A DNA stretch of 64,000 nucleotides from Streptomyces griseus subsp. griseus (GCF_003610995.1 NZ_CP032543.1:1860001-1924000); one strand, 5' to 3'; positions 1-11,942 are shown, counted from the stretch's first letter. Made by a program: numbers and translations. The notes: generated from the sequence alone by a model not told the origin.

Positions 1-74
1 CAGGCGCCGGGCCGTATACGGGAGGCGGCCGGCGGGACGGGGGCGGGGGCGGTGACGTCGGACATGAAGGTCAT
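1..74 (-). CDS. N-terminus of an unidentified protein leaving the window
   Basis: Reading the minus strand from an ATG at 74 (a second in-frame ATG is at 65) gives an open frame that runs out of the window. Its codons end almost entirely in C or G, as expected for a real gene here, and the product begins MSDVTAPAPVPPAA. This is a disordered Ala/Pro-rich start typical of many actinobacterial proteins. Only about 24 residues are visible, there is no convincing ribosome binding site, and no family can be assigned. Its start lies divergent from the BCCT transporter gene. Confidence 0.35.
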   Translation of the reverse strand, partial: MTFMSDVTAPAPVPPAASRIRPGA

Positions 75-112
75 GGTCGCAGGTGGGGCGCGGCCCGTAC
101 ATCGGGCATGAG

Positions 113-252
113 TCCCAGGTCTCGGGCCCGGAGCCCTGGACCATGGACGTCGGTCCCGGGACCCCGGACCACGGCCGTCGATCCCGGAGCCCCGGCCCAC
201 GGACACCGGTCCCGGATCCCGGGTCCACGGACGTCGATCCCGGGCGGCGGCG
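113..252. repeat. degenerate 28-bp tandem repeat, about 5 units
   Basis: Units start at 113, 141, 169, 197 and 225 and are 28 bp each. The core is CCACGGACGTCGATCCCGG with substitutions; the first unit is the most diverged. The array sits between the divergent starts of the partial gene at 74 and the BCCT transporter at 299. The open frames across it are a by-product of the repeat and GC bias, not genes. Confidence 0.7.
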
Positions 253-279
253 CGGCATATCCCCCATATCTCCGCATCA

Positions 280-293
280 ACCACCATAGTGGT
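280..293. promoter_or_regulatory. inverted repeat just upstream of the BCCT gene
   Basis: ACCAC-CATA-GTGGT is a perfect 5-bp inverted repeat that ends six bases before the BCCT start codon, with outer CGCA/TGCG arms (about 273-296). It replaces the position where a Shine-Dalgarno sequence would be expected. It could be an operator or an RNA hairpin over the start. No regulator gene is adjacent in the window, so its role is inferred from position only. Confidence 0.35.
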
Positions 294-298
294 GCGCT

Positions 299-2035
299 AT
301 GAGTACGGAGAACGCCCCACCGCCCCCCGGCCACTCCCCCCACGATCCGGCGGAATCCGACGACGGCCCCGGCCCGGGAACGGACTCCTCACCGGACCGC
401 GTGGTGGTGGCGATCGGGGCGTTGGGCATCATCGGGATCGTGCTCTGGGCGGCCTTCGGGAAGCACTCCTTCGAGAGCGCGTCGGACGCGGCCCTGCCCT
501 GGGTGCTCTCCAACTTCGCGTGGCTCTTCGTCATCGCCGCCGACGTCTTCCTGGTGCTGTGCCTCATGATCGCCTTCAGCCGCTTCGGCACCATCCGGCT
601 GAGCAGGGACGACTCCCCTCCGGAGTTCTCCAACTTCTCCTGGATCGCCATGATGTTCAGCGCCGGCATGGGGATCGGGCTGATCTTCTACGGCGTCGGG
701 GAGCCGGTCGCGCACTACTTGAGCCCGCCGCCCTCCAGCGGTGCGGAACCGCAGACGGCCGGGGCGGCGAGCGCCGCCATGGAGTACTCCTTCTTCCACT
801 GGACCCTGACTCCCTGGGCGATCTACGGGATCGTGGGCCTGGCGCTGGGGTACGCGAGCTTCCGCCAGGGCCGGGGCAACCGGTTGAGCGCCGTGTTCGT
901 CCCCCTCATCGGCGCGCGCCGGGCCAACGGCGTCTTCGGCAAGGTCCTGGACCTGCTCGCCGTCTTCGCCACCGTCTTCGGCACCGCGACGAGCCTGGGG
1001 CTCGGCGCTCTCCAGATCGCCATCGGGCTCGATCTGACGGCCGGTCTCGACCAGAGCACCGGCGTCCAGCTGGTGATCATCGCCGTACTCAGCGCGGCCT
1101 TCGTGATCTCCGCCTTCACCGGCCTGCACGGCGGCGTGAAGTGGCTCAGCTCGATCAATCTCGTCATCGCCGCGGCCCTCATGGTCTTCGTCTTCGTCGC
1201 GGGTCCGACCGTCTACCTCATGGATGTGCTGCCGTCCTCGGTCGGCGGCTACCTGGACCAGCTCCTCCCCATGGCCTCGCGCACCGGCGCCTTCGGCGGC
1301 GAGAGCTGGCTGGGGATGTGGACGATCTTCTACTGGGCCTGGTGGCTGTCCTGGGCCCCCTTCGTCGGCACCTTCATCGCCCGTATCTCCAAGGGCCGCA
1401 CGATCCGCGAGTTCCTGCTCGCCGTGCTGCTGGTGCCGAGCGGTGCGACCGCCCTGTGGTTCGTGGTGCTCGGCGGGACCGGTATCCGCCTCGCCGAGAC
1501 CGGGGTGGTCGACATGGCCGAGAAGTCGAAGGAAGGGACGGAGGCGACCCTGTTCGCGATGCTCGACGCCCTGCCGCTCAGCACGGTGACGGCCTGGGTC
1601 GCGATGATCCTGATCATGATGTACTTCGTCACCAGCGCGGACTCCGCGTCCCTGGTCATGGGGTCGCTGACCAGCAGGGGCGCCCTGCACCCCAGGCGCT
1701 GGCTCGTCGTCACCTGGGGGCTGCTCATGGCGGCGGTCGCGGCGGCTCTGCTGGTGGCCGGCGGGCTGGAGTCGCTCCAGAGCGCGACGATCCTGGTGGC
1801 GCTGCCCTTCGTCGTGGTGATGCTCTTCCTGTGCTGGTCCCTGCTGCGGGAGCTGCGCGTCGACCCCGGCGGCGGACCCAAGCGCAGTGAGGGGCTGCAC
1901 GGCATGCGCGACGCCGTACGCGTCATGGTCGGCGAGGAGATGGGCAACTCCCCGACCTCCCGCCACCACCGCCTTCGCCGCGCCGCCGCGGCCCGTGCGA
2001 ACGGCGGCGAGGAGGACCGGGACACCCGGAGCTGA
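299..2035 (+). CDS. BCCT family glycine betaine/choline/carnitine transporter
   Basis: A 578-residue secondary transporter for trimethylammonium osmolytes, predicted to lie in the membrane with 12 helices. The sequence shows the family motif MGIGLIFYGVGEP near residue 125 and the signature WTIFYWAWWLSWAPF near residue 345, followed by ISKGRTIREF. The Asp/Pro-rich N-terminal 35 residues and the Arg/Glu-rich C-terminal tail are cytoplasmic; such tails sense osmotic state in characterised BCCT carriers. Length fits the family. No clear ribosome binding site precedes the ATG; a small inverted repeat (280-293) lies there instead. Substrate choice between betaine, choline and carnitine cannot be read from the sequence. 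Confidence 0.93.
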   Translation: MSTENAPPPPGHSPHDPAESDDGPGPGTDSSPDRVVVAIGALGIIGIVLWAAFGKHSFESASDAALPWVLSNFAWLFVIAADVFLVLCLMIAFSRFGTIRLSRDDSPPEFSNFSWIAMMFSAGMGIGLIFYGVGEPVAHYLSPPPSSGAEPQTAGAASAAMEYSFFHWTLTPWAIYGIVGLALGYASFRQGRGNRLSAVFVPLIGARRANGVFGKVLDLLAVFATVFGTATSLGLGALQIAIGLDLTAGLDQSTGVQLVIIAVLSAAFVISAFTGLHGGVKWLSSINLVIAAALMVFVFVAGPTVYLMDVLPSSVGGYLDQLLPMASRTGAFGGESWLGMWTIFYWAWWLSWAPFVGTFIARISKGRTIREFLLAVLLVPSGATALWFVVLGGTGIRLAETGVVDMAEKSKEGTEATLFAMLDALPLSTVTAWVAMILIMMYFVTSADSASLVMGSLTSRGALHPRRWLVVTWGLLMAAVAAALLVAGGLESLQSATILVALPFVVVMLFLCWSLLRELRVDPGGGPKRSEGLHGMRDAVRVMVGEEMGNSPTSRHHRLRRAAAARANGGEEDRDTRS

Positions 2036-2052
2036 CGCCGCCGTGGCGCGGT

Positions 2053-3246
2053 TCAGCCGCGCCGCAGCAGCGTCACCACCGCCGCCCCGCCCAGCCCGAT
2101 GTTGTGGGCGAGGCCGGTGCGGGCGCCCGGGACCTGGCGCGGGCCCGCCTCGCCGCGCAGCTGCCAGGTCAGCTCGGCGGCCTGGGCGATCCCGGTCGCG
2201 CCCAGCGGGTGCCCCTTGGAGATCAGCCCGCCCGACGGGTTGACCACCCACCGCCCGCCGTACGTGGTCGCCCCGGACTCCACGAGCTTGCCCGACTCCC
2301 CCTCGCCGCAGAGGCCGAGCGCCTCGTAGGTGAGCAGCTCGTTGATGGAGAAGCAGTCGTGCAGTTCGATCACGTCGAGGTCGCCGGGGCCGAGGCCGGA
2401 GCTCTCGTAGACCTGCCGGGCGGCGGCCCGGGACATCGGGGCGCCGACCGCGTCGACGCAGGTGCCGGAGGCGAACGAGGCGTCGGTGTCGGTGGTCATG
2501 GCCTGGGCGGCGATCTCCACGGCCCGCTCCCCCAGACCGTGCGCCTCGACGAACCGCTCGGAGACGACCACGGCCGCCGCCGCCCCGTCGGAGGTGGGCG
2601 AGCACTGGAGTTTGGTGAGGGGGTCGTGGACGGTACGGGCGGCGAGGACCTCCTCCACCGTGTACGGGTCCTGGAACTGGGCGTACGGGTTGTGCACCGA
2701 GTGCCGGTGGTTCTTGGCCCCGACCGCCGCGAGCTGCGCGGGCGTGGTCCCGTACCGCTGCATGTGCTCGCGGGCCGCGTTGCCGAAGATCTGCGCGGTG
2801 GGCGGCGACATCTCGAAGCCATGGGCGGCGGCCATGATCCCGTAGTGCCGGGCGACGGGCGAGGAGGCGAGGTCACCGCCGCCTTCCGTGCCGCCGCCCA
2901 GCGAGCCGCGCGCCATCTTCTCGAAGCCGACGGCGAGGACGCAGTCGCTGGTGCCGCCCTCGACGAACTGCCGGGCCAGCATCAGGGCGGTGGAGCCGGT
3001 GGCGCAGTTGTTGTTGACGTTGTAGACGGGGATGCCGGTGAGCCCCAGCTCGTAGACGGCCCGCTGTCCGGCGGTGGAGGGCTGGAAGCAGTAGCCGACA
3101 GGGGCCTGTTCGACCTGGTCGTAGCGGACGCCCGCGTCCTGGAGCGCGGCGGTGCCCGCCTCGCGGACCATGTCGCCGTAACCCCGGTCGCGGGTCTCGG
3201 GCTTCTCGAACTTTGTCATGCCGACGCCGACGATGTACGCCTTCAT
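2053..3246 (-). CDS. thiolase-fold lipid-transfer protein, Ltp1-like (SCP-x type)
   Basis: A 397-residue thiolase-superfamily protein that closely resembles mycobacterial Ltp1 (Rv2790c) as I remember it: same start (YIVGVGMTKFEKP), same VNNNCATGSTAL active-site loop with Cys81, and the GGLISKGHPLGATG His loop near residue 350. SCP-x-like thiolases or aldolases shorten branched acyl-CoA or sterol side chains. The gene lies 29 bp downstream of the double acyl-CoA dehydrogenase and is surely in the same operon, so oxidation and carbon-carbon cleavage of one acyl-CoA substrate are likely consecutive steps. Expression is probably governed by the KstR-type site at 5609-5622. Thiolytic versus retro-aldol activity is not decidable by eye. 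Confidence 0.88.
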   Translation of the reverse strand: MKAYIVGVGMTKFEKPETRDRGYGDMVREAGTAALQDAGVRYDQVEQAPVGYCFQPSTAGQRAVYELGLTGIPVYNVNNNCATGSTALMLARQFVEGGTSDCVLAVGFEKMARGSLGGGTEGGGDLASSPVARHYGIMAAAHGFEMSPPTAQIFGNAAREHMQRYGTTPAQLAAVGAKNHRHSVHNPYAQFQDPYTVEEVLAARTVHDPLTKLQCSPTSDGAAAAVVVSERFVEAHGLGERAVEIAAQAMTTDTDASFASGTCVDAVGAPMSRAAARQVYESSGLGPGDLDVIELHDCFSINELLTYEALGLCGEGESGKLVESGATTYGGRWVVNPSGGLISKGHPLGATGIAQAAELTWQLRGEAGPRQVPGARTGLAHNIGLGGAAVVTLLRRG

Positions 3247-3275
3247 CTTCCGACTCCTCTTCTACGTCCCCGTGG

Positions 3276-5566
3276 TCAGTCCCGGGGCAGGCCGAGAATC
3301 CGCTCGGCGACGACGTTGAGCTGGATCTGGGTGGTGCCGCCCGCGATGGTCAGACAGCGGGACATCAGGAAGCCGTGCAGGGCCCGCTCCCCGGCCGCCG
3401 GTTCGTCCACCGCGCCTGCCGGGCCGAGGAGTTCGAGGGTGAGTTCGGCGACCTTCTGCTGGTGGACGGTCTGGACGAGCTTGCGCACCGAGGCCCCGGC
3501 GCCCGGTTCGAGGCCGGAGACCTGCTGGAGTGTGGTGCGCAGCCCGACGCAGGCGAGGGCGTGGGCCTCGGCGGCGAGTGCGCCGATACGCGCCCGGGTG
3601 GGGTCGTCGAGTCCGCCCGAGCGCGCGATCAGCATCTCCAGCCCGCTGTCGAAGGTCATCTGGTCGGCCATGTGGACGCGTTCGTTGCCGAGCGTGTTGC
3701 GGGCGACGCGCCAGCCGCCGCCGACCTCGCCCACGACGGCGTCGGCGGGCAGGAGCACGTCGTCGAAGTAGACCTCGTTGAAGAGGGATTCGCCGGTGAT
3801 CTCCTTCAGCGGCCGGATGTCGATGCCCCGGGCCCTCTTCATGTCGATCAGGAAGTAGGTCAGCCCCTGGTGCTTGGGCGCGTCCGGGTCGGTTCGGGCG
3901 AGCAGGATGCCGTGGTCGGCGGTGCGGGCGGCGCTCGTCCAGACCTTCTGCCCGGTGATCCGCCACCCCTCGTCGGTCCGTACGGCCCGGGTGCGCAGGG
4001 CGGCGAGATCCGACCCGGCGCCGGGCTCGGAGAAGAGCTGGCACCACTGGAGGTCGCCACGCAGGGTGGCCGGCAGATAGCGCTCGCGCTGCGCCTGGGT
4101 CCCGTACGCGATGAGCGAGGGCACGACCCAGGTGGCGATGGAGAGGTCGCTGAGCCGGATGGACTGCTCCCGCAACTCCTGCTGGATGGCCAGCTGTTGT
4201 ACGGGGCCCGCACCCAGTCCGTACGGGGCCGGGAGGTGCGGGGCGGCGTAACCGGTGGCGGCGAGGGCGCGGCGGGCCTCGCGGGGCGGCAGGCCCCGGG
4301 CAGCGGCGAGGTGGGGGCGGGCCTCGGCTCGGTGGCGGGCGGCCTCGGGCGGGAGCTCCAGGGCGAGTTCGCGGCGGGCGCCCGCTTCGGCGAGGCGGGC
4401 GGCGCGCAGCCGGTGGGTGTCGGCGGGGCCGAGGAGCTGGCGGGCGAGGACGGCCCGGCGCAGCTGGAGGTGGGCGTCGTGCTCCCAGGTGAAGCCGATG
4501 CCGCCGAGGATCTGGATGGCGTCCTTGGCGCAGCTGTACGCGGCCTCCGGCGCGGTGGCGGCGGCGAGGGCGGCGGTGAGCCCGCGAACGTGGTGCTGCC
4601 CGCCGTCGGACCGGGCGGCCTCGTCGGCGGACCGGGCGGCCCCTCCACCGGCGCGGGCCCCCGGGACAGCGGCCTCCTCGTCGGCGGCGCGGGCCGCGTC
4701 CCAGGTCAGGGCGCGGGCCTGTTCGAGGCGGACCAGCATGTCGGCGCAGAGGTGCTTGACGGCCTGGAACGCCCCGATGGGCCGCCCGAACTGCTCACGC
4801 ACGCGGGCGTGTTCGGCGGCCGTGTCCAGGATCCGGGCGGCGGTCCCGCAGGCGTCGGCGGCGAGGAGGACGGCGGCCAGGTCGCGGACGAGCGCGGAGT
4901 CGAGGGGCAGGGCCCGGAGCTCCGGTACGAGGACGGCGTCGGCCCGCACCTCCGCAGTCGGCCGGGTCGGGTCGACGCTGCGGTGCGGGCGCACGGTGAG
5001 CCCCTCGGCCCCGGCGTCCACGAGGAACCAGAGCACCCCGCCGGACGGATCGGCGGCGGGCAGGAGCAGCAGGTCGGCCGCCTCGCCGGAGAGGACGGGC
5101 GGGGCGGCCCCGTCGAGACGGTGGCCGCCCTCGGCCGGGGTGGCGGTGAGGGTGCCGGGGGTGAGGGCGAGAGCGGCGGTACGCTCCCCGGCGGCGAGGC
5201 CCCGGAGCAGGTCGCCGGCCCCGGCCCCCGCCGCTCGCCGCACCACAGCCCCCGTCAGCACGGTCGCGAGGTACGGCCCCGGCAGCGACCCGTAGGCCGC
5301 CTCCTCCAGGACCACGGCGAGGTCCAGGAGGCCGCCGCCCCCGCCCCGCACCCCTCGGGCAGCTGGATCCCGGTCAGCCCCTGCCCGGCGAGCGCCTCCC
5401 AGTACGCGGGGCGCACCCCGCACGGAGCCGGGCTCCCCGCGTCCAGGAGCTTGCGCACCTCGCCGGGCGGGACGGCCCGCGCAAGCCACCCCCGTACGGA
5501 GTGCGCCAGCGCGCGGTGCTCCTCGGTGATCCCGATGCCGGTGCCGATACCTGTGCCGATGCCCAT
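3276..5566 (-). CDS. double-domain acyl-CoA dehydrogenase, FadE34-like (one apparent frameshift)
   Basis: Encodes about 763 residues with two acyl-CoA dehydrogenase modules in tandem, as in mycobacterial FadE34, a steroid side-chain dehydrogenase. The first module (residues about 15-370) contains AEHARVREQFGRPIGAFQ and ILGGIGFTWEHDAHL; the second contains QLFSEPGAGSDLAALRT, GQKVWTSAA and IAGGTTQIQLN. The first about 75 residues (from MGIGTGIGTGIGITEEHRA) are in a different frame from the rest; the break is at a run of five C at 5338-5342, where one more base would give an intact protein. The start at 5566 is chosen for GGCGAGG about 6 bp upstream; ATG 5572 is an alternative. It leads the operon with the Ltp1-like thiolase and has a perfect KstR-type site upstream. 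Confidence 0.85.
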
Positions 5567-5608
5567 GCGCATCCTCGCCGGTCGCAGCCACTGGAACGGC
5601 GGCAAGAG

Positions 5609-5622
5609 TAGAACACGTTTCA
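5609..5622. promoter_or_regulatory. KstR-type operator before the acyl-CoA dehydrogenase operon
   Basis: TAGAACACGTTTCA matches the mycobacterial KstR consensus TNNAACNNGTTNNA at every defined position. It lies about 45 bp upstream of the chosen start of the dehydrogenase and in the divergent gap before the MFS gene at 5771. A KstR-like TetR repressor is encoded at 16546-17193, and similar sites occur at 16327, 27189, 35719 and 35883. Binding is inferred from the motif only. Confidence 0.65.
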
Positions 5623-5655
5623 TTTCGACGGAAGGGCTCGCGGCGAAAGTCCTGA

Positions 5656-7974
<2,319 letters not shown>

Positions 7975-8017
7975 GGCGTACCCGGGTACGCCACCCCCGT
8001 ACGGATAGCATCGCCGC

Positions 8018-8921
8018 GTGCCGTACGACGACAGCGTTCCCCCCACCCGCCGCGCCCGGCCGCTCCTCGTGGCCTCCGCACTGGCCGCGCTCTGCCTGAC
8101 GACCGCCACCGGATGCGGCGGCGGCGAGAGCCCGGACACGACGAACGGGAAGGGCACGGACGCCGCCGCTTCCGGTTCCGCTTCTCCTTCCGGTTCCGTC
8201 TCCGCGACGCCGGGCGCGAAGGCCTCCCCCACCGAGCCGCTCCCCCAGGGCCCCTGACCGGCCGGACCGTGGTGATCGACCCGGGCCACAACCCCCGTAA
8301 CCGTGAGCACTCCGTGGAGATCAACCGACAGGTCGACATCGGCACGGGCCGCAAGGAGTGCGATACGACCGGTACGTCCACGAACGCCGGTTACGCGGAG
8401 GCCCTGTTCACCCTCGATGTGTCGCACCGGCTGCGGGAGCTGCTCCAGGCGCGGGGGCCCGGGTCCTGCTGACGCACGACGACGACCGGCCGTTCGGGCC
8501 CTGCATCGACGAGCGGGCCCGGATCGGCAACGAGGCGAAGGCCGACGCGGTGGTCTCGGTGCACGCGGACGGCTCGGCGGTGGGCAACCGGGGCTTCCAT
8601 GTGATCCTGCCCGCAGCGGTGGAGGGCGGCGGGGCGGACACTTCGAAGATCGTGAAGAGTTCGGCCGACCTCGGGGCCCGTATCGCCGGGCATCTCGTCC
8701 GCACGACCGGAAGCGCGCCTTCCAATTACATCGGCGGCGGTACCGGACTGGACACCCGCGATGATCTCGGCGGACTGAATCTGTCGACCGTGCCCAAAGT
8801 CTTCGTGGAATGCGGCAATATGCGTGACCCGAAGGACGCGGCCCTGCTCACCGACGCGAGTTGGCGCCAGAAGGCGGCCCAGGGAATGGCGGACGGCATC
8901 GCCGACCACCTGACGGGGTAG
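8018..8921 (+). CDS. secreted lipoprotein N-acetylmuramoyl-L-alanine amidase (two apparent frameshifts)
   Basis: A zinc-dependent Amidase_3 enzyme that cleaves the amide between muramic acid and the peptide stem outside the membrane. The N-terminus is a lipoprotein signal (LCLTTATGCGGG) followed by a Ser/Ala linker. The catalytic domain shows TVVIDPGHN (zinc His), VVSVHADGS (second His) and PKVFVECGNMRD (catalytic Glu). The coding frame changes twice: after the CCCC run at 8251-8254 and after the GGGGG run at 8453-8457. At each point one added base restores one continuous product of about 301 residues, so homopolymer undercalling is more likely than true loss. A GATAGCAT -10-like sequence lies about 10 bp before the GTG start, so the leader would be very short. 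Confidence 0.85.
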
Positions 8922-9163
8922 TCCTGACCTCCTGACGGCCCGGTCCGCCCGGCCGGGGAGGGGCGGGGGCCCAGCCGGGAGGGGCGGGCCTGCGGGGATA
9001 TTGGGGGGATAACTGTTCAAGAAGCGGGCACGGGCACAACCCGCCCGGTCAGACGATAGATTCATCCGTACGATGGGGAGCCACCCCCGAGCTTCATGCC
9101 GTGCCCGCCGAACAGGCGGCAGCGACGACCGCCCCGACGAGACGACCGACTAAGGACCTTCAC

Positions 9164-10009
9164 GTGAATATCCGCTCCCTCACTCGAGGCGACGGCGTGG
9201 TGATCGGAGCAGCGGTCGTGCTGTTCATCGCCTCTTTCCTCAACCTCGCCAACTACGACTGCCCCGCCGGTGTGGACTGCTCCCGTTTCAACACGAACGC
9301 CTGGGACTCCCTCGGACTCCTGATGAGCGTCTACCTCGCCGGAATCATCGGCGCGGCACTGTTGATCGTGAGCCGCATGATGCCGGGCCGTAAGGTCGCC
9401 GGGCTCGACCTCGGCCAGTTCGGGGCCGCGTTCACCGTCTTCGCGCTGTGGACCGCGTTCTGGACGATCATCGACGTCAACAGTGCCGGCGCCGGCCTGA
9501 TCCTCGGCCTGCTGGCGGCCATCGTGCTCGCCGCCGGTGCGGTCGCCGGCCCGCTGGTTCCCGCGCTGAAGGCCCCGCTCGTCGGCGCCCCGAAGCCGGC
9601 GCAGGCCGTGCAGCCGCCGCACGGTGGCCAGCCCGGCCAGGGCTACGGCTACCCGGGCGGCCAGCAGCAGCCCTACGGCGGCCAGCCGAGCCAGGGCTAC
9701 GGCTACCCGGGTGCGCAGACCGGTGGCCAGCCGGGTCAGCCCGGTCAGGCCGACCCGGCGCAGGCCCACGCCCAGCAGGCCGCCCCGCAGGGCGGCGCGG
9801 CTCCGGCGGGCGACTTCACCCCGTTCTGGTTCGCCGTTCCGGTGGCCCGCCCGCTGTACGGCGAGGACGGCGCGCCGAACCCGATCGCCGAGCTGGCGCC
9901 GGGCACCTGGTACCTCGCGGTGGAGCAGCGCGGTCAGGGCCTCATCGCCCAGACGCAGGACGGCCGTCGCGGTGTGCTCCAGGACACGACGGGCATCCAG
10001 CGCGGCTGA
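9164..10009 (+). CDS. four-helix membrane protein with Gly/Gln/Tyr-rich repeats and C-terminal soluble domain
   Basis: A 281-residue conserved actinobacterial protein of unknown function. Residues 10-150 contain about four hydrophobic helices (for example VVIGAAVVLFIASFLNLAN and LGLLAAIVLAAGAVAGPLV). A flexible repeat region follows, with QGYGYPG occurring twice among GGQPG units. The last about 75 residues (DFTPFWFAVPVARPLYG onward) form a compact domain ending near RRGVLQDTTGIQRG. GTG 9164 is chosen for AAGGA about 6 bp upstream. A strong terminator (10029-10060) follows, so it is probably monocistronic. Confidence 0.78.
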   Translation: MNIRSLTRGDGVVIGAAVVLFIASFLNLANYDCPAGVDCSRFNTNAWDSLGLLMSVYLAGIIGAALLIVSRMMPGRKVAGLDLGQFGAAFTVFALWTAFWTIIDVNSAGAGLILGLLAAIVLAAGAVAGPLVPALKAPLVGAPKPAQAVQPPHGGQPGQGYGYPGGQQQPYGGQPSQGYGYPGAQTGGQPGQPGQADPAQAHAQQAAPQGGAAPAGDFTPFWFAVPVARPLYGEDGAPNPIAELAPGTWYLAVEQRGQGLIAQTQDGRRGVLQDTTGIQRG

Positions 10010-10028
10010 TCCCGCACGCGTGACACCC

Positions 10029-10060
10029 GCGGCCCCTCGCCCTTCCGGGCGGGGGGCCGC
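10029..10060 (+). terminator. intrinsic terminator after the repeat-rich membrane protein
   Basis: GCGGCCCCTCGCCC, loop TTCC, then GGGCGGGGGGCCGC: a 14-bp stem with a single T-G wobble, 19 bases after the stop codon. There is no U tract, as is common in Streptomyces. Confidence 0.75.
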
Positions 10061-10141
10061 TGCCGTACAGTCCGTCCCGCACGCTCCTCGTCTGACGGAC
10101 CGTCACCTGCGGCCGGAGGCAACGGAACCGGAGGCAACGGA

Positions 10142-11152
10142 ATGCGGCTCGGACTGGCACTCGGATACTGGGGCCGCGGCCCGGACCCCGGCCATCTCGC
10201 CCTCGCCCAGGAGGCGGAGCGGCTCGGCTACGGTTCGGTGTGGACGGCGGAGGCGTGGGGCTCGGACGCCTTCACCCCGCTGACCTGGATCGCCGCCCAC
10301 ACCTCGCGGATCCGGCTGGGTACGGACATCGCGCAGATGGCGGCCCGTACGCCGACGGCCACGGCCATGCACGCGCTGACCCTGGACCACCTCTCGGGCG
10401 GCCGGCTGCTCCTCGGCCTCGGCCTGTCCGGGCCGCAGGTGGTGGAGGGGTGGTACGGCCGCCCGTTCCCGAGGAGCCCCCTCACCGCGACCCGCGAGTA
10501 CGTCGAGGTGATCCGCCGCGTGCTGGCCCGGCAGGGCCCGGTGGAGGTGGCGGGCCGCTTCCACTCCCACCCGTACACCGGCCCGGACGCCACCGGCCTC
10601 GGCAAACCGCTCAAGCCCATCACGCACCCGCTGCGGTCCTCGCTGCCGATCCTGCTGGGCGCGGAGGGCCCGAAGAACATCGCGCAGACGGTGGAGATCG
10701 CGGACGGCTGGCTCCCGCTGTACTGGTCCCCGCACCGCACGGACGTGTACGAGGCATCGCTCGCCGGACTCAGCGAGGGCTTCATGATCGCCCCGATGGC
10801 CCGGGCACACGTCTGCGACGACGTGGCGGAGGGGCTGCTGCCGGTGAAGGCGATGCTCGGCTTCTACATCGGCGGGATGGGCCACGCGGCCCGCAACTTC
10901 CACGCGGACCTGATGGGGCGGATGGGGTTCGAGGAGGAGGCCCGGCGCATCCAGGACCTCTTCCTCCAGGGCCGCAAGGAGGAGGCGATCCAGGCGGTCC
11001 CGGACACCTTCGCCGACGAGATCTCCCTGATCGGCCCGCGCGCCCGGATCGCGGAGAAGCTGGCGGAGTGGCGCAAGGGCCCGGTGACCGACCTCCTGCT
11101 CACCGCCCCGGACCCGCACACGCTGCGGGTGCTGGCCGAGCTGAACGCCTAG
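10142..11152 (+). CDS. LLM-class F420-dependent oxidoreductase
   Basis: A 336-residue TIM-barrel oxidoreductase of the luciferase-like monooxygenase family. Typical features are LGYGSVWTAEAWGSDAFTPL near residue 28, RIRLGTDIAQMAARTP near 60, and HLSGGRLLLGLGLSGPQVVEGW near 85, which form the F420-binding face in family members. Streptomyces make F420, so F420 rather than FMN is the likely cofactor. Its substrate is unknown. The gene is convergent with the next one, only 10 bp apart. Confidence 0.85.
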   Translation: MRLGLALGYWGRGPDPGHLALAQEAERLGYGSVWTAEAWGSDAFTPLTWIAAHTSRIRLGTDIAQMAARTPTATAMHALTLDHLSGGRLLLGLGLSGPQVVEGWYGRPFPRSPLTATREYVEVIRRVLARQGPVEVAGRFHSHPYTGPDATGLGKPLKPITHPLRSSLPILLGAEGPKNIAQTVEIADGWLPLYWSPHRTDVYEASLAGLSEGFMIAPMARAHVCDDVAEGLLPVKAMLGFYIGGMGHAARNFHADLMGRMGFEEEARRIQDLFLQGRKEEAIQAVPDTFADEISLIGPRARIAEKLAEWRKGPVTDLLLTAPDPHTLRVLAELNA

Positions 11153-11162
11153 CCGGCCGGGC

Positions 11163-11942
11163 TCACCCGAACGACGACCGGTCCAGCCAGAAGTCCAGCA
11201 GCTCCGCGTCGCCGAGCACCTCCACCCGCTCACTCGCCGGCTCCAGGCGGCGGTTGAAGACGAGCATCAGGTCGGTGAGCGGGCCGCGCAGGGCGACCGT
11301 CGCCTTCTCGTGCGCGTGCCGCCAGGTGAAGCGGTCCTCGCCGAACTCGATCAGCCACTCCGCACCCGGTACGTCGGTGGCGTGCAGGTGCAACGAGCGC
11401 CCGCCGCCACGCAGTTCGTCCGCCTCCGGGTCGCCGCCCTCCTGGGCGAAGGAGACGATCCGCAGCCATTCGTCGATGGTGTCGGCGGCCACCTCGGGGT
11501 CGACCGTGTAGGGGACCCGCGCGGCGAGCGCCGCGTCCGCCCGGTGCACCGCCGTCTCGTGCGTCATGCGCCGCGCCCAGAACGCCGTACGCCGCTCCCA
11601 CGCCCAGGTCCACACCTCGGCGTCCGGCCCCGCCTCCCGCAGCGCGGCGACGGTGGCGGCCGCCCCATCGGCGAGCCAGCCGTCCAGCGCGTCCGGGTCG
11701 TCGGTCCCGGGCCCCTCGAACCCCGGAACCTTCTCCTCCGGAACGTCCGCGGCGGCCCGCCCGCGCACGATCTCGCCGACCCAGCGGTGGGCGCCGCCGA
11801 CATGCACGGCCAGCTCCCGCAGGTTCCAGTCGGGGCAGGTGGGGACGGTCGAGGCGAGGTCCGCGCCCCTGAGCGTCGCGCGCAGGGCGTCGGTCTGGGC
11901 CAGGACCTCGTCGCAGTAACGGCCGTACGGAAGAAGCGTCAT
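11163..11942 (-). CDS. maleylpyruvate isomerase family mycothiol-dependent enzyme (DinB-fold)
   Basis: A 259-residue protein of the actinobacterial family with an N-terminal four-helix DinB-like, mycothiol-dependent domain and a C-terminal sterol-carrier-like domain. The N-terminal domain shows VPTCPDWNLRELAVHVGGAHRW, the metal-binding-type His region, and MTHETAVHRADAALA. ATG 11942 is chosen because upstream codons lose coding character. These enzymes use mycothiol as a thiol cofactor for isomerisation or detoxification; the reaction of this member is not known. Confidence 0.8.
   Translation of the reverse strand: MTLLPYGRYCDEVLAQTDALRATLRGADLASTVPTCPDWNLRELAVHVGGAHRWVGEIVRGRAAADVPEEKVPGFEGPGTDDPDALDGWLADGAAATVAALREAGPDAEVWTWAWERRTAFWARRMTHETAVHRADAALAARVPYTVDPEVAADTIDEWLRIVSFAQEGGDPEADELRGGGRSLHLHATDVPGAEWLIEFGEDRFTWRHAHEKATVALRGPLTDLMLVFNRRLEPASERVEVLGDAELLDFWLDRSSFG

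Noticed and set aside
8018..8921. True pseudogene of a cell-wall amidase
   Set aside because: Both breaks are single-base and inside C/G runs, and all catalytic residues are conserved; an artefact is more likely, though it cannot be settled from this sequence alone.
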